Shown: piece by piece, positions 1 to 9,224 of the stretch
Numbering within the stretch: the first letter of the stretch is position 1
How the letters are laid out: every line of letters begins with the position of its first letter
Source: Pseudomonas sp. ML2-2023-3
GTDB lineage: Bacteria; Pseudomonadota; Gammaproteobacteria; Pseudomonadales; Pseudomonadaceae
NCBI RefSeq assembly: GCF_037055275.1
Contig: NZ_CP146343.1
Span: forward strand, 3,444,501 to 3,508,500
DNA length: 64,000 bases
Direction: 5' to 3'
Made by a program: the position numbers and the translations under genes
The notes under the pieces: generated by a model
What the model was told of the DNA's origin: nothing
Seen by the model: the letters and a program-made list of their open reading frames with translations, nothing else
Database searches by the model: none

Positions 1-377
1 TGCTGCCAGTCATCCGCGACAGTTATCGCACATTCACATTCATCCTCGCCCGTTGCTGCATAGCGGCTGATGCCTATCTCGATCAGGCTGCCATTTTCGT
101 GGACCAGTGCGATGTAAGCCATACGGTCGTGATTATCGATGTCCATCAATTGGTCGAGCATGGCAGCGCCCGGCTCATTTACTTGTGTGAGAAAGCGCAT
201 ATGCCGGGACTCGGGGGACAGACGTTTGACAAAGGCGACTTCCCGCTCCCGGTCATTTTCCGTCAGTGGCCGAATCAATACGTGCCGACCATCCCCGAGC
301 GCTTCAATCCAGTGTTCTCCACCTGGCCAAGCGTAGGCTGCAGCAGCCTGGTCGTTGTGCTCTTTTACAGTCAGCAT
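1..377 (-). CDS. GNAT-family N-acetyltransferase (partial, C-terminus outside window)
   Basis: The frame is open from an ATG at 377 to the window edge, giving about 125 N-terminal residues. The visible part has the N-terminal GNAT pattern seen in small protein/amine acetyltransferases: VLIRPLTENDRE followed by LSPESRHMRF, then a beta-strand region YIALVHENGSLIEIGISRY. The start is supported by an AGAGGA ribosome-binding site seven bases upstream. The catalytic/acetyl-CoA loop (R/Q-x-x-G-x-G/A) would lie beyond the edge, so the substrate cannot be judged. It is transcribed in the same direction as the Fnr-type regulator next to it, and a near-consensus Fnr/Anr palindrome lies 90 bp upstream, suggesting oxygen-linked control (inference). 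Confidence 0.75.
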   Translation of the reverse strand, partial: MLTVKEHNDQAAAAYAWPGGEHWIEALGDGRHVLIRPLTENDREREVAFVKRLSPESRHMRFLTQVNEPGAAMLDQLMDIDNHDRMAYIALVHENGSLIEIGISRYAATGEDECECAITVADDWQ

Positions 378-466
378 GGGGCAATCCTCTATCGGGTTTC
401 AAAGGCTGACGCGCCATGAAAAACCGCGCGGTTCATACCTTTCTACCCCGCTGACAGCCATTGAGT

Positions 467-480
467 CTGATCTGGATCAG
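467..480. promoter_or_regulatory. Anr/Fnr-box-like palindrome
   Basis: The bases read CTGAT-CTGG-ATCAG, a symmetric variant of the Fnr/Anr consensus TTGAT-N4-ATCAA with C/G in the outermost positions. It lies 90 bp upstream of the acetyltransferase start and about 110 bp beyond the stop of the Fnr-type gene, so it most plausibly belongs to the acetyltransferase promoter. Identification is by motif only. Confidence 0.5.
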
Positions 481-588
481 ATTTCCTTGACACAAAGGTG
501 AACTGTCAGCCGTAGGGGGCTGACAGTTGGCGGGGAGGGCGCATATTCTGCTATTGAAAAATCGCCATTCAAGTGGGCATCCCCTCTC

Positions 589-1332
589 TCACACCGGAGC
601 CCGATGACAGCCTGCAACCAGTTGTTTGAGCCCTTCCATGTCCAGGATAGTGACGTTTCGTCCTGCGATGCTGACCAGCCCTTGATCGCGCAGGTGCGCA
701 ATGCCCCGGCAGATGGTTTCAAGTCGCAACCCCAGGTAGGAGCCGATTTCTTCCCGTCGCATTTTCAGCACGAAGCTTCTGGATGAATAACCACGGGTAC
801 TGAAACGCAGCGACAGGTTGAGCAAAAAAGCTGCCATCCTTTCATCAGAGTTCATGTTGCCCATAAGCATCAACATGCTGTGGTCACGGACGATTTCGCG
901 GCTAAGAAGCTTGTTGAGATTGTGCTGCAGCGACGGCAGGTTTTGCGCCAGTTTCTCCAGTTGTGCAAAGTGGATAGGGCACACTTCGCTGTCCTCAAGG
1001 GCAAGCGCATTGCAGACATGCTCATCGGCACTGATGGCGTCCAGCCCCAGCATCTCGCCAGGAATATGAAAACCGGTGACCTGTTCGCGCCCGTCGACTG
1101 ACACCATGCTGGTTTTGAATGAACCTGTGCGGACTGCGTAAAGCGAGCGCAGTGGATCCCCGGTCCTGTAGAGCGCCACCCCTTTTTTAACCTTGAGGCG
1201 TTGCACTATCAGTGTATCCAGACGTTCGACCTCCGGCCCGGTCAAACCAATTGGCAAACACAGCTCAAGCACGCTGCAGCTGGAGCAAGCAGCCTTTAGG
1301 TGGTGAATGTGCAGAGCTAGGACTTCTGACAT
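589..1332 (-). CDS. Crp/Fnr-family transcriptional regulator, Anr-like
   Basis: A 247-residue protein, close to the usual size of Fnr/Anr. Residues about 30-150 form the cyclic-nucleotide-binding-type sensor domain and about 165-235 the winged HTH. Four cysteines sit where Fnr binds its oxygen-sensing [4Fe-4S] cluster: C16, C19, C25 and C118. The recognition helix reads E205-T-I-C208-R209, whereas Fnr and Anr have E-x-x-S-R, so the DNA-contacting serine is replaced by cysteine. The ATG at 1332 is chosen because the protein then begins like Fnr, 15 residues before the first cysteine; a longer reading to 1389 adds a non-conserved leader. Its target set may differ from classical Anr. It is probably a paralogue rather than the genome's main Anr (inference). 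Confidence 0.88.
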   Translation of the reverse strand: MSEVLALHIHHLKAACSSCSVLELCLPIGLTGPEVERLDTLIVQRLKVKKGVALYRTGDPLRSLYAVRTGSFKTSMVSVDGREQVTGFHIPGEMLGLDAISADEHVCNALALEDSEVCPIHFAQLEKLAQNLPSLQHNLNKLLSREIVRDHSMLMLMGNMNSDERMAAFLLNLSLRFSTRGYSSRSFVLKMRREEIGSYLGLRLETICRGIAHLRDQGLVSIAGRNVTILDMEGLKQLVAGCHRAPV

Positions 1333-1741
1333 GGAGGGAGCGCCATCTGAGAATGTGCTCGGTAAGCATAGGGGGAGGTGAAGTTGCACATATCACTCAT
1401 TTACATGCTTGGCGTGATAACAGACGAGCGGGTCTGAACACGTGGCCCATCAAAGGTGCATGACGTTCACATCACACACTCTTCGGCGACCGTTCAGCTG
1501 CCGATGCATGTACCGCAACTGGAGACACACGACATAGATGGGGGGGGGCGCAGGCGCAGGGGAGCTTAAATAGAGCGGACAGGGTGGGGGCACGGGTATC
1601 TGATATAGATCAAGCCCGCTTGAGAGCGAAGGAGGAATCTGGACAACTTCTGATACACGATCTGGCCACGATCCACCTGACAATGAGCTGGCCAAAAAGC
1701 CCTGACAGGGCGTCTGGCTTTCACGGTTCATGAGGTCTGTC
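1333..1741. other. Intergenic region left of the insertion sequence
   Basis: No convincing gene is present. The stretch holds a G-run near 1542, an Fnr-box-like palindrome at 1600-1613, and a strong AAGGAGGA sequence near 1630 that is not followed by an ATG in a usable position. The arrangement of box then ribosome-binding site resembles the front of an oxygen-regulated gene whose coding part is missing, possibly removed or displaced when the IS3 element arrived (inference). Confidence 0.4.
1600..1613. promoter_or_regulatory. Anr/Fnr-box-like palindrome
   Basis: The bases read CTGAT-ATAG-ATCAA, one base from the Fnr/Anr consensus TTGAT-N4-ATCAA. It lies 268 bp upstream of the Fnr-type gene and 128 bp from the IS3 left end. 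No gene starts directly downstream on the plus strand. Like the site at 467-480, it starts with C instead of T. Confidence 0.5.
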
Positions 1742-1805
1742 TGTAGTGGTCTAATGAAACCGGACACCCTTTTAGGCGAGAATACTCGCCAGATCGAGGT
1801 GTCAG

Positions 1806-2968
<1,163 letters not shown>

Positions 2969-3154
2969 CCACTACATATCGCGATGACGGAGTGGGGTTT
3001 TCACCGGTATTTATTCTTTTACAATCCGCCCAACACTTTCTTATTTACGAAGGGGTGTCCACGCTCCGAAGCAACCGTGAAATTACTGATTATGGTCGTA
3101 ACTGCTTGCCCCTAAAGCATTATTTTATTTATGGAAGTTTTCTCATTTTCAAGG

Positions 3155-3174
3155 AGTGCTGACAAGTGCTGACA
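3155..3174. repeat. Tandem direct repeat, 2 x 10 bp
   Basis: AGTGCTGACA occurs twice back to back. The repeat lies 143 bp upstream of the AbrB-like gene, just after an AAGGAG sequence. It could be a binding site for one of the two DNA-binding proteins encoded downstream, or a chance duplication. Confidence 0.5.
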
Positions 3175-3207
3175 TCATGAACATTCCTAACATAGCACCT
3201 CGTTTAA

Positions 3208-3223
3208 CATAATATACATTATG
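3208..3223. promoter_or_regulatory. Inverted repeat, candidate operator/promoter of the AbrB-HTH cassette
   Basis: CATAAT-ATAC-ATTATG has perfect 6-bp arms and a 4-bp spacer, 94 bp upstream of the first gene. The TA-rich half-sites overlap potential -10 sequences, as expected for autoregulation by AbrB- or Xre-type proteins. Assignment is by position and symmetry only. Confidence 0.45.
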
Positions 3224-3317
3224 CGAACCTTGGTATTGGAGGGTCAGGGCCAGTGGAGGCTGCTTTTCAACAGGCAGACAGGCATTATCGACCTCTGACC
3301 ATCTCGGGATCAAAACC

Positions 3318-3530
3318 ATGAACCGTGTACCAGGTACTGAAAACCAACGCTGGACTGTGACCTGCCAAGACGCTGCCGACGGCACTGGCGACATGATCGT
3401 GCCGTTGCCCGATGATCTGCTCAGCCAAATGGGCCTTGTCATTGGTGACACGCTGACCGTTGAAAAGCAGCCTGACGGTTCGTTAACGCTGACGAAAACC
3501 TCTCAGCCACTCAAGGTTAATCAGCCATGA
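3318..3530 (+). CDS. AbrB/MazE-type DNA-binding protein (small, antitoxin-like)
   Basis: A 70-residue protein with a swapped-hairpin AbrB-type pattern: a first strand WTVTCQDAADGTGDMIVPLP, the conserved helix DDLLSQMGLVIGDTLTVE, and a closing strand DGSLTLTK. Such domains bind DNA as dimers and are most often antitoxins that repress their own operon. The stop overlaps the ATG of the next gene (ATGA), so the two are translationally coupled. No toxin (MazF, VapC, Doc) is adjacent. Base composition is slightly more AT-rich than the core genes, consistent with acquisition. The function as an antitoxin is not shown. Confidence 0.65.
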   Translation: MNRVPGTENQRWTVTCQDAADGTGDMIVPLPDDLLSQMGLVIGDTLTVEKQPDGSLTLTKTSQPLKVNQP

Positions 3531-3940
3531 AAACATATAACGAGTCTAACAATCTGGAAGATCTGGAGGACGTTCGTATTGCTGAACAACGACTGTTAGA
3601 GATCAATGCAGATCGCACCAAAACTCTAACATTAGAAGAAGTTACCAACCTGATTCCAGTCGAAAAAACGGACATTCCAGACAACGTTTACGCTGATATC
3701 GGCATGGCCAACCCCGAAGAAATGCTCAGAAAAGCCCGAATTGTTGCGCAAATCAGCCAAGTGATTAGACGCTCAGAAGGCCAAATTTCAAGGGCTGCGG
3801 GGATCATTAGGCTAAGTGAAACACAGCTAACAGAGCTTCTACTCGGGCACTTTCAGGATTATAAAGAGGTAGATTTGATGGAATACCTTGAGAAACTTCA
3901 CCAAGACAAGAGTTTCGCGGGCGCGAAACTGGGTGAATGA
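3527..3940 (+). CDS. Xre-family HTH protein (HTH_37/HigA-like)
   Basis: A 137-residue protein whose C-terminal half (about 58-125) matches the antitoxin-type HTH seen downstream of HigB/RelE toxins: YADIGMANPEEMLRKARIV, then a helix-turn-helix with SRAAGIIRLSETQLTELLLG and the terminal DYKEVDLMEYLEKL. The N-terminal 55 residues are acidic and of unknown role. It overlaps the preceding AbrB-like gene by four bases. In HigBA-type loci the upstream partner is the toxin; here that place is taken by a second DNA-binding protein. A perfect 16-bp inverted repeat follows 42 bp after the stop. Confidence 0.65.
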   Translation: MKTYNESNNLEDLEDVRIAEQRLLEINADRTKTLTLEEVTNLIPVEKTDIPDNVYADIGMANPEEMLRKARIVAQISQVIRRSEGQISRAAGIIRLSETQLTELLLGHFQDYKEVDLMEYLEKLHQDKSFAGAKLGE

Positions 3941-3982
3941 GAGGCCAATCCTGCTATTATCGGTCTTTTCAAGATGATTAGG

Positions 3983-4020
3983 TTATAACTATACTAAAGA
4001 ACTATTTAGTATAGTTATAA
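3983..4020. terminator. Perfect 16-bp inverted repeat (hairpin or operator)
   Basis: The arms (TTATAACTATACTAAA and its exact complement, 3983-3998 and 4005-4020) are separated by six bases. As RNA it would form a long but AT-only stem after the HTH gene. There is no proper T-tract, so it could equally be a protein-binding palindrome ahead of the cupin gene. Its right part contains a 12-mer repeated at 4696-4707 on the other side of that gene. Confidence 0.5.
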
Positions 4021-4161
4021 ATAACCCCTGTTTATGCCTCTTTCCCTCACCTCCGTCCAGCTCAAGGCGCCTCCAAAAACCCGGCGCTTGTACTGATTGC
4101 ACAGGCCAGGAGCAACTATGCTTTGGCTTTGCCACTGCCCGCTGAGCGTGAGGGATGCAAA

Positions 4162-4644
4162 ATGACTCGCCCCACTGAGCCTGATCCGATCTATGCGCTC
4201 GACACCCCAGAGCGAACCCGCCCCAGCAATTACCCGCAGCCCTTCGCTTCCCTGATGCTGGGCCGTTCCAAACGACCCTTGGGAGATCTGTTCAATCTGA
4301 AAAATTTTGGCGTGAATCTCATCCACCTTCCCCCGGGGAGCCTTTCGGCGCTTCATCATTCGCACTCGCAGCAGGATGAATTTATCTATGTGCTAGAAGG
4401 TCATCCCACCCTGCTTCGAGGGGATGACACGCTGCAACTGGCCCCGGGGATGGTCGCAGGCTTTCCCGCCAAAGGCCTTGCCCACCATCTGGAGAACAGG
4501 ACGGACGCCGTCTGCGTCATTCTTGAAGTCGGCGACCGCAGCCCTGGCGATTGCGTGACCTACCCCTCTGACGATCTGCAGGCCATTACGCAGGCTGATG
4601 GCAAATGGCATTTCGCCCATAAAGATGGCACCCCCTACGCGTGA
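4162..4644 (+). CDS. Cupin-domain protein
   Basis: A 160-residue single-domain cupin. Motif 1 is PGSLSALHHSHSQQDEFIYV ending in LEG, with metal-binding histidines and glutamate. Motif 2 is PGMVAGFPAKGLAHHLEN, with the third histidine. The ATG at 4162 is preferred over one 39 bases upstream because GAGGG lies at the right distance. Related bacterial proteins are annotated only as cupin-domain or mannose-6-phosphate-isomerase-like; the substrate is unknown. It stands alone, bounded on both sides by sequences containing the 12-mer AACTATTTAGTA. Confidence 0.8.
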   Translation: MTRPTEPDPIYALDTPERTRPSNYPQPFASLMLGRSKRPLGDLFNLKNFGVNLIHLPPGSLSALHHSHSQQDEFIYVLEGHPTLLRGDDTLQLAPGMVAGFPAKGLAHHLENRTDAVCVILEVGDRSPGDCVTYPSDDLQAITQADGKWHFAHKDGTPYA

Positions 4645-4695
4645 GGGCACTGACAATTTGTCGCAGGGCCGTGTTTTTGTTAAAGTAAGGAAACT

Positions 4696-4707
4696 AACTA
4701 TTTAGTA
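4696..4707. repeat. 12-mer shared with the palindrome at 3983-4020
   Basis: AACTATTTAGTA occurs here and at 4000-4011, one copy on each side of the cupin gene. Here it is part of AACTAACTATTTAGTAC, which resembles MarR/HxlR-type operators in overall look only. It may mark a shared regulator of the cupin gene and the dehydrogenase downstream. Confidence 0.4.
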
Positions 4708-4866
4708 CAAAACTATTTCGACTTTTCCTCGCTCTGTTGACTCGCCCTGCATGGGCCACGACGACGTGAAGAATCACCGAACGCGCCTGCTCCTGCCCTG
4801 CAAGCCGCTACAGTTAAACGCTATACCCTCCTCCCAACCGTTCATGCATCAATAGGGTCATGAAAA

Positions 4867-7287
4867 ATGATTAACTCTCAACCTTCGGCAGCTGTAAGCC
4901 GTTGGCCCATCTGGGTCGCCGCTCTCGGTGTGCTTGTTTTCGGATTGCTCTATGTAGCCGGCGGCGGTTACCTCGCCACGCTGGGTGGCAGCCTGTACTT
5001 CCTGCTCGCAGGCCTCGGGATGGTTGCCTCGTCCATTCTCCTGTTCAAAAAGCGCCTTGCAGGTGCCTGGCTGTTCGCCGCCGTCATGGTTGCCAGTGTG
5101 ATCTGGGCAGTGGTCGACGCCGGACTGGTGTTCTGGCCGCTGGTTTCACGCCTGTTCGCCCTCGCGGGGCTGAGCCTGGTCGTGGCGCTGGTTTACCCGA
5201 CTCTGCGCAAGGCCAACGGACTCAACGGCAACGCTGGCTACGCACTCGGCGCAGTGCTGGCTATGGCCATCGTTGCCGGTGCCTGGGGGATGTTTCAGCC
5301 ACACGCTTCGGTCGCACCAACCGGCAACGGTCCCGGCCTGACCAAGGTTGATCCGGACAAGGCCCAGAAAGACTGGGCACATTACGGTAACGACGAGGGC
5401 GGCAGCCGCTTTGCGGCACTGGACCAGATCAACCGCAGCAACGTGTCCAAACTGGTTCCGGCCTGGACTTACCAGACCGGCGACGTGGCCATCAGCAACG
5501 GTAACGGTGCGGAAGATCAAATGACCCCGCTGCAAGTGGGCGACAAGGTTTTCATCTGCACACCGCACAACAACCTCATTGCCCTAGACGCCGACACGGG
5601 TAAAGAGCTGTGGAAAAACAACATCAATGCACAGGCAGCTGTCTGGCAGCGTTGCCGTGGCCTGGCCTATTTTGACGCCACTGGCGCCGTCACCCAGCCT
5701 ACCGATGGCAGTACTCCGGCAGCGGCCGTCAGCGTTGCCCCCGGTGCTGCGTGCCAGCGCCGGCTGTTGACCAATACCATCGATGCACGCCTGATTGCTG
5801 TGGACGCGGATACCGGCCAGTTCTGCCCGGACTTCGGCACCAATGGCCAGGTTGATCTCAAAAACGGGCTGGGCAATGTGCCTGACTCCTACTACCAGCT
5901 GTCGTCAGCGCCGTTGATGGCTGGCACCACAGTGGTGGTGGGCGGCCGTGTTGCCGATAACGTGCAAACCGACATGCCAGGCGGCGTTATCCGTGGTTTC
6001 GACGTGATCACGGGCGCCATGCGCTGGGCTTTTGATCCGGGCAATCCAGAAGACAAACACGCCCCGGCCGACGGCAAGACCTACGTTCGCAGCACGCCTA
6101 ACAGCTGGGCACCGATGTCCTACGACCCGCTGATGAACACCGTGTTTTTGCCGATGGGCAGTTCGTCAACCGATATCTACGGCGTGGAACGTACCGCTCT
6201 GAATCACAAGTACGGCGCATCCGTATTGGCGCTTAACGCGACCACTGGTGAAGAAAAATGGGTGTACCAGACCGTCCACAATGACCTGTGGGACTTCGAT
6301 CTGCCGATGCAGCCAAGCCTGATCGACTTTGCCAAGCCAGATGGCAGCAAGGTGCCTGCCCTGGTGATCGGTACCAAGGCCGGTCAGATTTTTGTGCTGG
6401 ATCGTCACACGGGTCAGCCGCTGACCAAAGTCGAAGAAGTTGCGGTCAAGCCGTCGAACATCCCTGATGAGCCCTACTCGCTGACTCAACCTAAGTCCGT
6501 GGGCATGCCTCAGATCGGCGCGCAGACACTGACTGAATCTGACATGTGGGGTGCCACCCCCTTCGACCAGATGCTGTGCCGTATCTCGTTCAAGAAAATG
6601 CGTTACGAAGGCCTGTACACCGCGCCAGGCGCTGACGTGTCGCTGAGCTTCCCGGGGTCACTGGGTGGCATGAACTGGGGCAGCCTGTCGACTGACCCGG
6701 TACACGGCTTTATCTTCGTCAACGATATGCGTCTGGGCTTGTGGGTTCAGATGGTGCCGCAACAAAAAGACGCCAAGGCTTCTTCCGGCGGTGAAGCACT
6801 GAACACCGGGATGGGCGCAGTACCGCTCAAGGGCACGCCTTATGCCGTGAACAAGAACCGCTTCCTGTCGGTGGCAGGCATTCCGTGCCAGGCACCGCCT
6901 TTCGGGACGCTGACGGCCATCGACATGAAGACCCAGAAAATCGCCTGGCAAGTGCCGGTCGGCACCGTTCAGGACACCGGCCCGCTGGGGATCAAAATGG
7001 GTCTGCAACTGCCCATCGGCATGCCGACGCTGGGCGGTACGCTGTCCACTCAAGGTGGCCTGGTGTTTATCGCCGGGACCCAGGACTACTACTTGCGCGC
7101 CTTTAACTCGGCCAACGGTGAAGAAGCCTGGAAAGCCCGCTTGCCAGTCGGCAGCCAGGGCGGCCCGATGACCTTTGTATCGCCTAAAACAGGCAAGCAA
7201 TACATCGTCATCACCGCCGGTGGTGCACGCCAGTCGCCTGATCGTGGCGATTACGTGATCGCTTACGCGCTGCCTGACAGCCAGTAA
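4867..7287 (+). CDS. gcd: Membrane-bound PQQ-dependent dehydrogenase (glucose/quinate type)
   Basis: An 806-residue protein, the normal length for this family. Residues 1-145 contain about five membrane helices that anchor the enzyme and bind ubiquinone. The rest is a periplasmic eight-bladed PQQ propeller. Family-diagnostic parts visible are the CTPHNNLIALDADTGKELW blade, PNSWAPMSYD, the catalytic-aspartate motif HNDLWDFDLP, the PQQ-contacting lysine in IGTKAGQIFVLDR, and DMWGATPFDQM. It oxidises an aldose or a quinate/shikimate-type polyol in the periplasm and passes electrons to the quinone pool. Gcd and QuiA cannot be separated safely by eye; Gcd is the preferred reading. No PQQ-biosynthesis or porin gene is adjacent. 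A hairpin follows the stop. Confidence 0.85.
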   Translation: MINSQPSAAVSRWPIWVAALGVLVFGLLYVAGGGYLATLGGSLYFLLAGLGMVASSILLFKKRLAGAWLFAAVMVASVIWAVVDAGLVFWPLVSRLFALAGLSLVVALVYPTLRKANGLNGNAGYALGAVLAMAIVAGAWGMFQPHASVAPTGNGPGLTKVDPDKAQKDWAHYGNDEGGSRFAALDQINRSNVSKLVPAWTYQTGDVAISNGNGAEDQMTPLQVGDKVFICTPHNNLIALDADTGKELWKNNINAQAAVWQRCRGLAYFDATGAVTQPTDGSTPAAAVSVAPGAACQRRLLTNTIDARLIAVDADTGQFCPDFGTNGQVDLKNGLGNVPDSYYQLSSAPLMAGTTVVVGGRVADNVQTDMPGGVIRGFDVITGAMRWAFDPGNPEDKHAPADGKTYVRSTPNSWAPMSYDPLMNTVFLPMGSSSTDIYGVERTALNHKYGASVLALNATTGEEKWVYQTVHNDLWDFDLPMQPSLIDFAKPDGSKVPALVIGTKAGQIFVLDRHTGQPLTKVEEVAVKPSNIPDEPYSLTQPKSVGMPQIGAQTLTESDMWGATPFDQMLCRISFKKMRYEGLYTAPGADVSLSFPGSLGGMNWGSLSTDPVHGFIFVNDMRLGLWVQMVPQQKDAKASSGGEALNTGMGAVPLKGTPYAVNKNRFLSVAGIPCQAPPFGTLTAIDMKTQKIAWQVPVGTVQDTGPLGIKMGLQLPIGMPTLGGTLSTQGGLVFIAGTQDYYLRAFNSANGEEAWKARLPVGSQGGPMTFVSPKTGKQYIVITAGGARQSPDRGDYVIAYALPDSQ

Positions 7288-7306
7288 ACACTACCCTTGT
7301 GGGATG

Positions 7307-7337
7307 CAATACCTCGGTCTGACTGACCGAGGTATTG
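7307..7337. terminator. Hairpin between convergent gcd and terC-like genes
   Basis: Perfect 13-bp arms (CAATACCTCGGTC, 7307-7319, and its complement, 7325-7337) with a 5-base loop lie 20 bp after the gcd stop. No T-run follows, so it may act as a bidirectional structural stop. A REP-like sequence adjoins it. Confidence 0.55.
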
Positions 7338-7338
7338 C

Positions 7339-7368
7339 CATCGCAGGCAAGCCCGGCTCCCACAGGTT
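7339..7368 (-). repeat. REP-like palindromic element
   Basis: GGCAAGCCCGGCTCCCACAG is a reverse-orientation copy of the genus REP core (GTGGGAGC-GGGCTTGC). It lies in the tail-to-tail gap, the usual location for such repeats. The same core recurs near 12.7, 20.2, 51.4 and 57.9 kb. Confidence 0.6.
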
Positions 7369-7374
7369 CTATGT

Positions 7375-8937
7375 TTAAGCCAAAACCTCTGCAGGCTTGC
7401 TCAGCAACACCCGCGTCACTCGACGCTCTTCTACCTCGACCACAGTCATGGTCCAGCCTTCCCACTCCAGCTTGTCGCCAATCATCGGCAGGCGATCCAG
7501 CAAACTCATGACCATCCCGGCTATTGTCTGATAGTCATCCGTAGCCTTGGCCGCAAAGCCGATGTGCTGACGGATCTGGCTCAGGTTCAATGCACCACTG
7601 ACCAGGTAACCATCCTCGCGGGCAACGATATTGGGCCCTTCGATCTCGCTGGCATCCGGCAGTTCGCCGGCAATGGACTCCAGAATGTCGGTCATGGTCA
7701 ACAGGCCGATAAAGTCACCGAACTCGTTGATGACGAACGCAATGTGCGTCGACTCTTTGCGCATCTGCTCCAGAGCATTGAGTATCGTGAAACTGTCCAG
7801 CAGGTTGATTGCCTTGCGGGCCATGGCTTCCAGATCAGGTTCGTGACCTGCCAACAGCTCTTTGAGCAATTCCTTTTTATGAATAAAGCCCAGCGGCTCG
7901 TCAACCCGGCCTTCGCGGATCAGCGGCAGTCGAGAGTACGACGAGTGCATCAGCGTCGTACGAATGGTGTCTGCTGAATCCGCGAGGTCGATATGATCGA
8001 TCTCGGCCCGAGGCGTCATCACGGTACGAATCGGGCGCTCTGCCAGTTGCAGTACGCCACTGATCATCACGCGTTCGCGTCGGTGGAAAACTTCCTTGTC
8101 TTCGCCGCCTTCAAGCATGTCAGCAATGTCTTCGCCCACTTCATCTGCATTCAAGGTACGACCGCCCAGCAAACGCAAGACTGCATGAGCCGTACGCTCG
8201 CGCATCGGGCGCAGACCCTGCACGCTTTTCTTGCGACGCGCACGGGCAATCTGGTTCAGCACTTCGATCAGAATCGAGAAGCCGATGGCTGCATACAGGT
8301 AGCCCTTGGGAATGTGGAAGCCCAGGCCTTCGGCGGTCAGGCTGAAGCCGATCATCATCAGGAAGCCCAGACACAGCATGATCACTGTCGGATGACTGTT
8401 GACGAATTTGGTCAGGGGTTTGCTGGCAATGATCATCAAGCCGATCGAGAACACCACCGCGATCATCATCACCGACAGGTGTTCAACCATGCCCACAGCA
8501 GTCACTACGGCATCCAGGGAGAACACGGCATCGAGCACCACAATCTGCGCCACGATCGGCCAGAACATGGCGTAGCCCATGTTTGATGTACGTTCGGCCA
8601 CATGCCCTTCCAGTCGTTCATGCAACTCCATCGTCGCCTTGAACAACAGGAACAGACCACCGAACAGCATGATCAGGTCGCGACCCGAGAACGATTTGTC
8701 GAACACTTCAAACAACGGCGCCGTCAGCGTGACGATCCACGAGATGCTGGCCAGCAGGCCCAGGCGCATCACCAGTGCAAGGGTAAGACCGATCACCCGG
8801 GCACGGTCGCGCTGCTCCGGCGGCAACTTGTCCGCCAGGATGGCGATAAACACCAGGTTATCAATGCCCAGTACCAGTTCCAGCACAATCAACGTCAACA
8901 GGCCGAGCCAGGCCGTGGGATCTGCAATCCATTCCAT
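7375..8937 (-). CDS. TerC-family membrane protein with CBS and CorC/HlyC domains
   Basis: A 520-residue protein. The N-terminal 240 residues are a TerC/Alx-type membrane domain of about seven helices, with the conserved [14 protein letters not shown] and [19 protein letters not shown] acidic motifs proposed to handle metal ions. After a basic linker (ARARRKKS) come a CBS pair (about 300-425, [26 protein letters not shown]) and a C-terminal CorC_HlyC domain (about 435-515). E. coli YoaE/YegH share this layout. The function is probably metal (manganese-type) homeostasis or export, by family resemblance only. The yybP-ykoY manganese riboswitch often found before TerC genes is not recognisable upstream. 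Confidence 0.87.
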   Translation of the reverse strand: MEWIADPTAWLGLLTLIVLELVLGIDNLVFIAILADKLPPEQRDRARVIGLTLALVMRLGLLASISWIVTLTAPLFEVFDKSFSGRDLIMLFGGLFLLFKATMELHERLEGHVAERTSNMGYAMFWPIVAQIVVLDAVFSLDAVVTAVGMVEHLSVMMIAVVFSIGLMIIASKPLTKFVNSHPTVIMLCLGFLMMIGFSLTAEGLGFHIPKGYLYAAIGFSILIEVLNQIARARRKKSVQGLRPMRERTAHAVLRLLGGRTLNADEVGEDIADMLEGGEDKEVFHRRERVMISGVLQLAERPIRTVMTPRAEIDHIDLADSADTIRTTLMHSSYSRLPLIREGRVDEPLGFIHKKELLKELLAGHEPDLEAMARKAINLLDSFTILNALEQMRKESTHIAFVINEFGDFIGLLTMTDILESIAGELPDASEIEGPNIVAREDGYLVSGALNLSQIRQHIGFAAKATDDYQTIAGMVMSLLDRLPMIGDKLEWEGWTMTVVEVEERRVTRVLLSKPAEVLA

Positions 8938-9224
8938 AGGTATCAGTCAATCTCACGAAGGTTCAGGGTTAACGACGAGCGCGCACGGGCAAGCGTAGCA
9001 GCGGATGTGCTATCGCAAAACGGAGGGCTGGATAAAGGTAAAGCACGCTCGACAGAGGTGATCAAGCGAAGAAGGGGCGCAGGCTCAGAGCTGCGACTGG
9101 GTGGTTCCTGTAGGGCGTTCATACAAACCTGTATTGAATTGGGGAGGCAATCCTACAGCGATTTATAAATATTCCTGCGAGAAGACTTATTACAAAATTT
9201 AACAAGTCTCCCCCTCTTCCATTA
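8938..9224. other. Intergenic region, no feature recognised
   Basis: This 287-bp gap lies between two minus-strand genes and should hold the promoter of the TerC-like gene. I see no riboswitch, terminator with T-tract, or small gene. A short GTAGG/CCTAC inverted pair spans 9111-9155 but is too loose to call. Confidence 0.4.

Larger units (their letters stand above)
2977..3317. other. AT-rich intergenic region between the IS and the AbrB-like gene
   Basis: No supported gene. It is visibly richer in A and T than its surroundings. It contains a perfect tandem repeat of a decamer (3155-3174) and a CATAAT/ATTATG inverted repeat (3208-3223) that could be the promoter/operator of the following two-gene cassette. 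Confidence 0.4.

Noticed and set aside
1450-1767. 105-codon minus-strand frame reaching into the IS left end
   Set aside because: Proline/serine-rich product of a G-run region, starting inside the terminal repeat; no box or domain.
8938-9000. Possible yybP-ykoY manganese riboswitch upstream of the TerC-like gene
   Set aside because: The conserved helices and loops of that riboswitch are not visible, and the leader up to the next gene shows no matching core.
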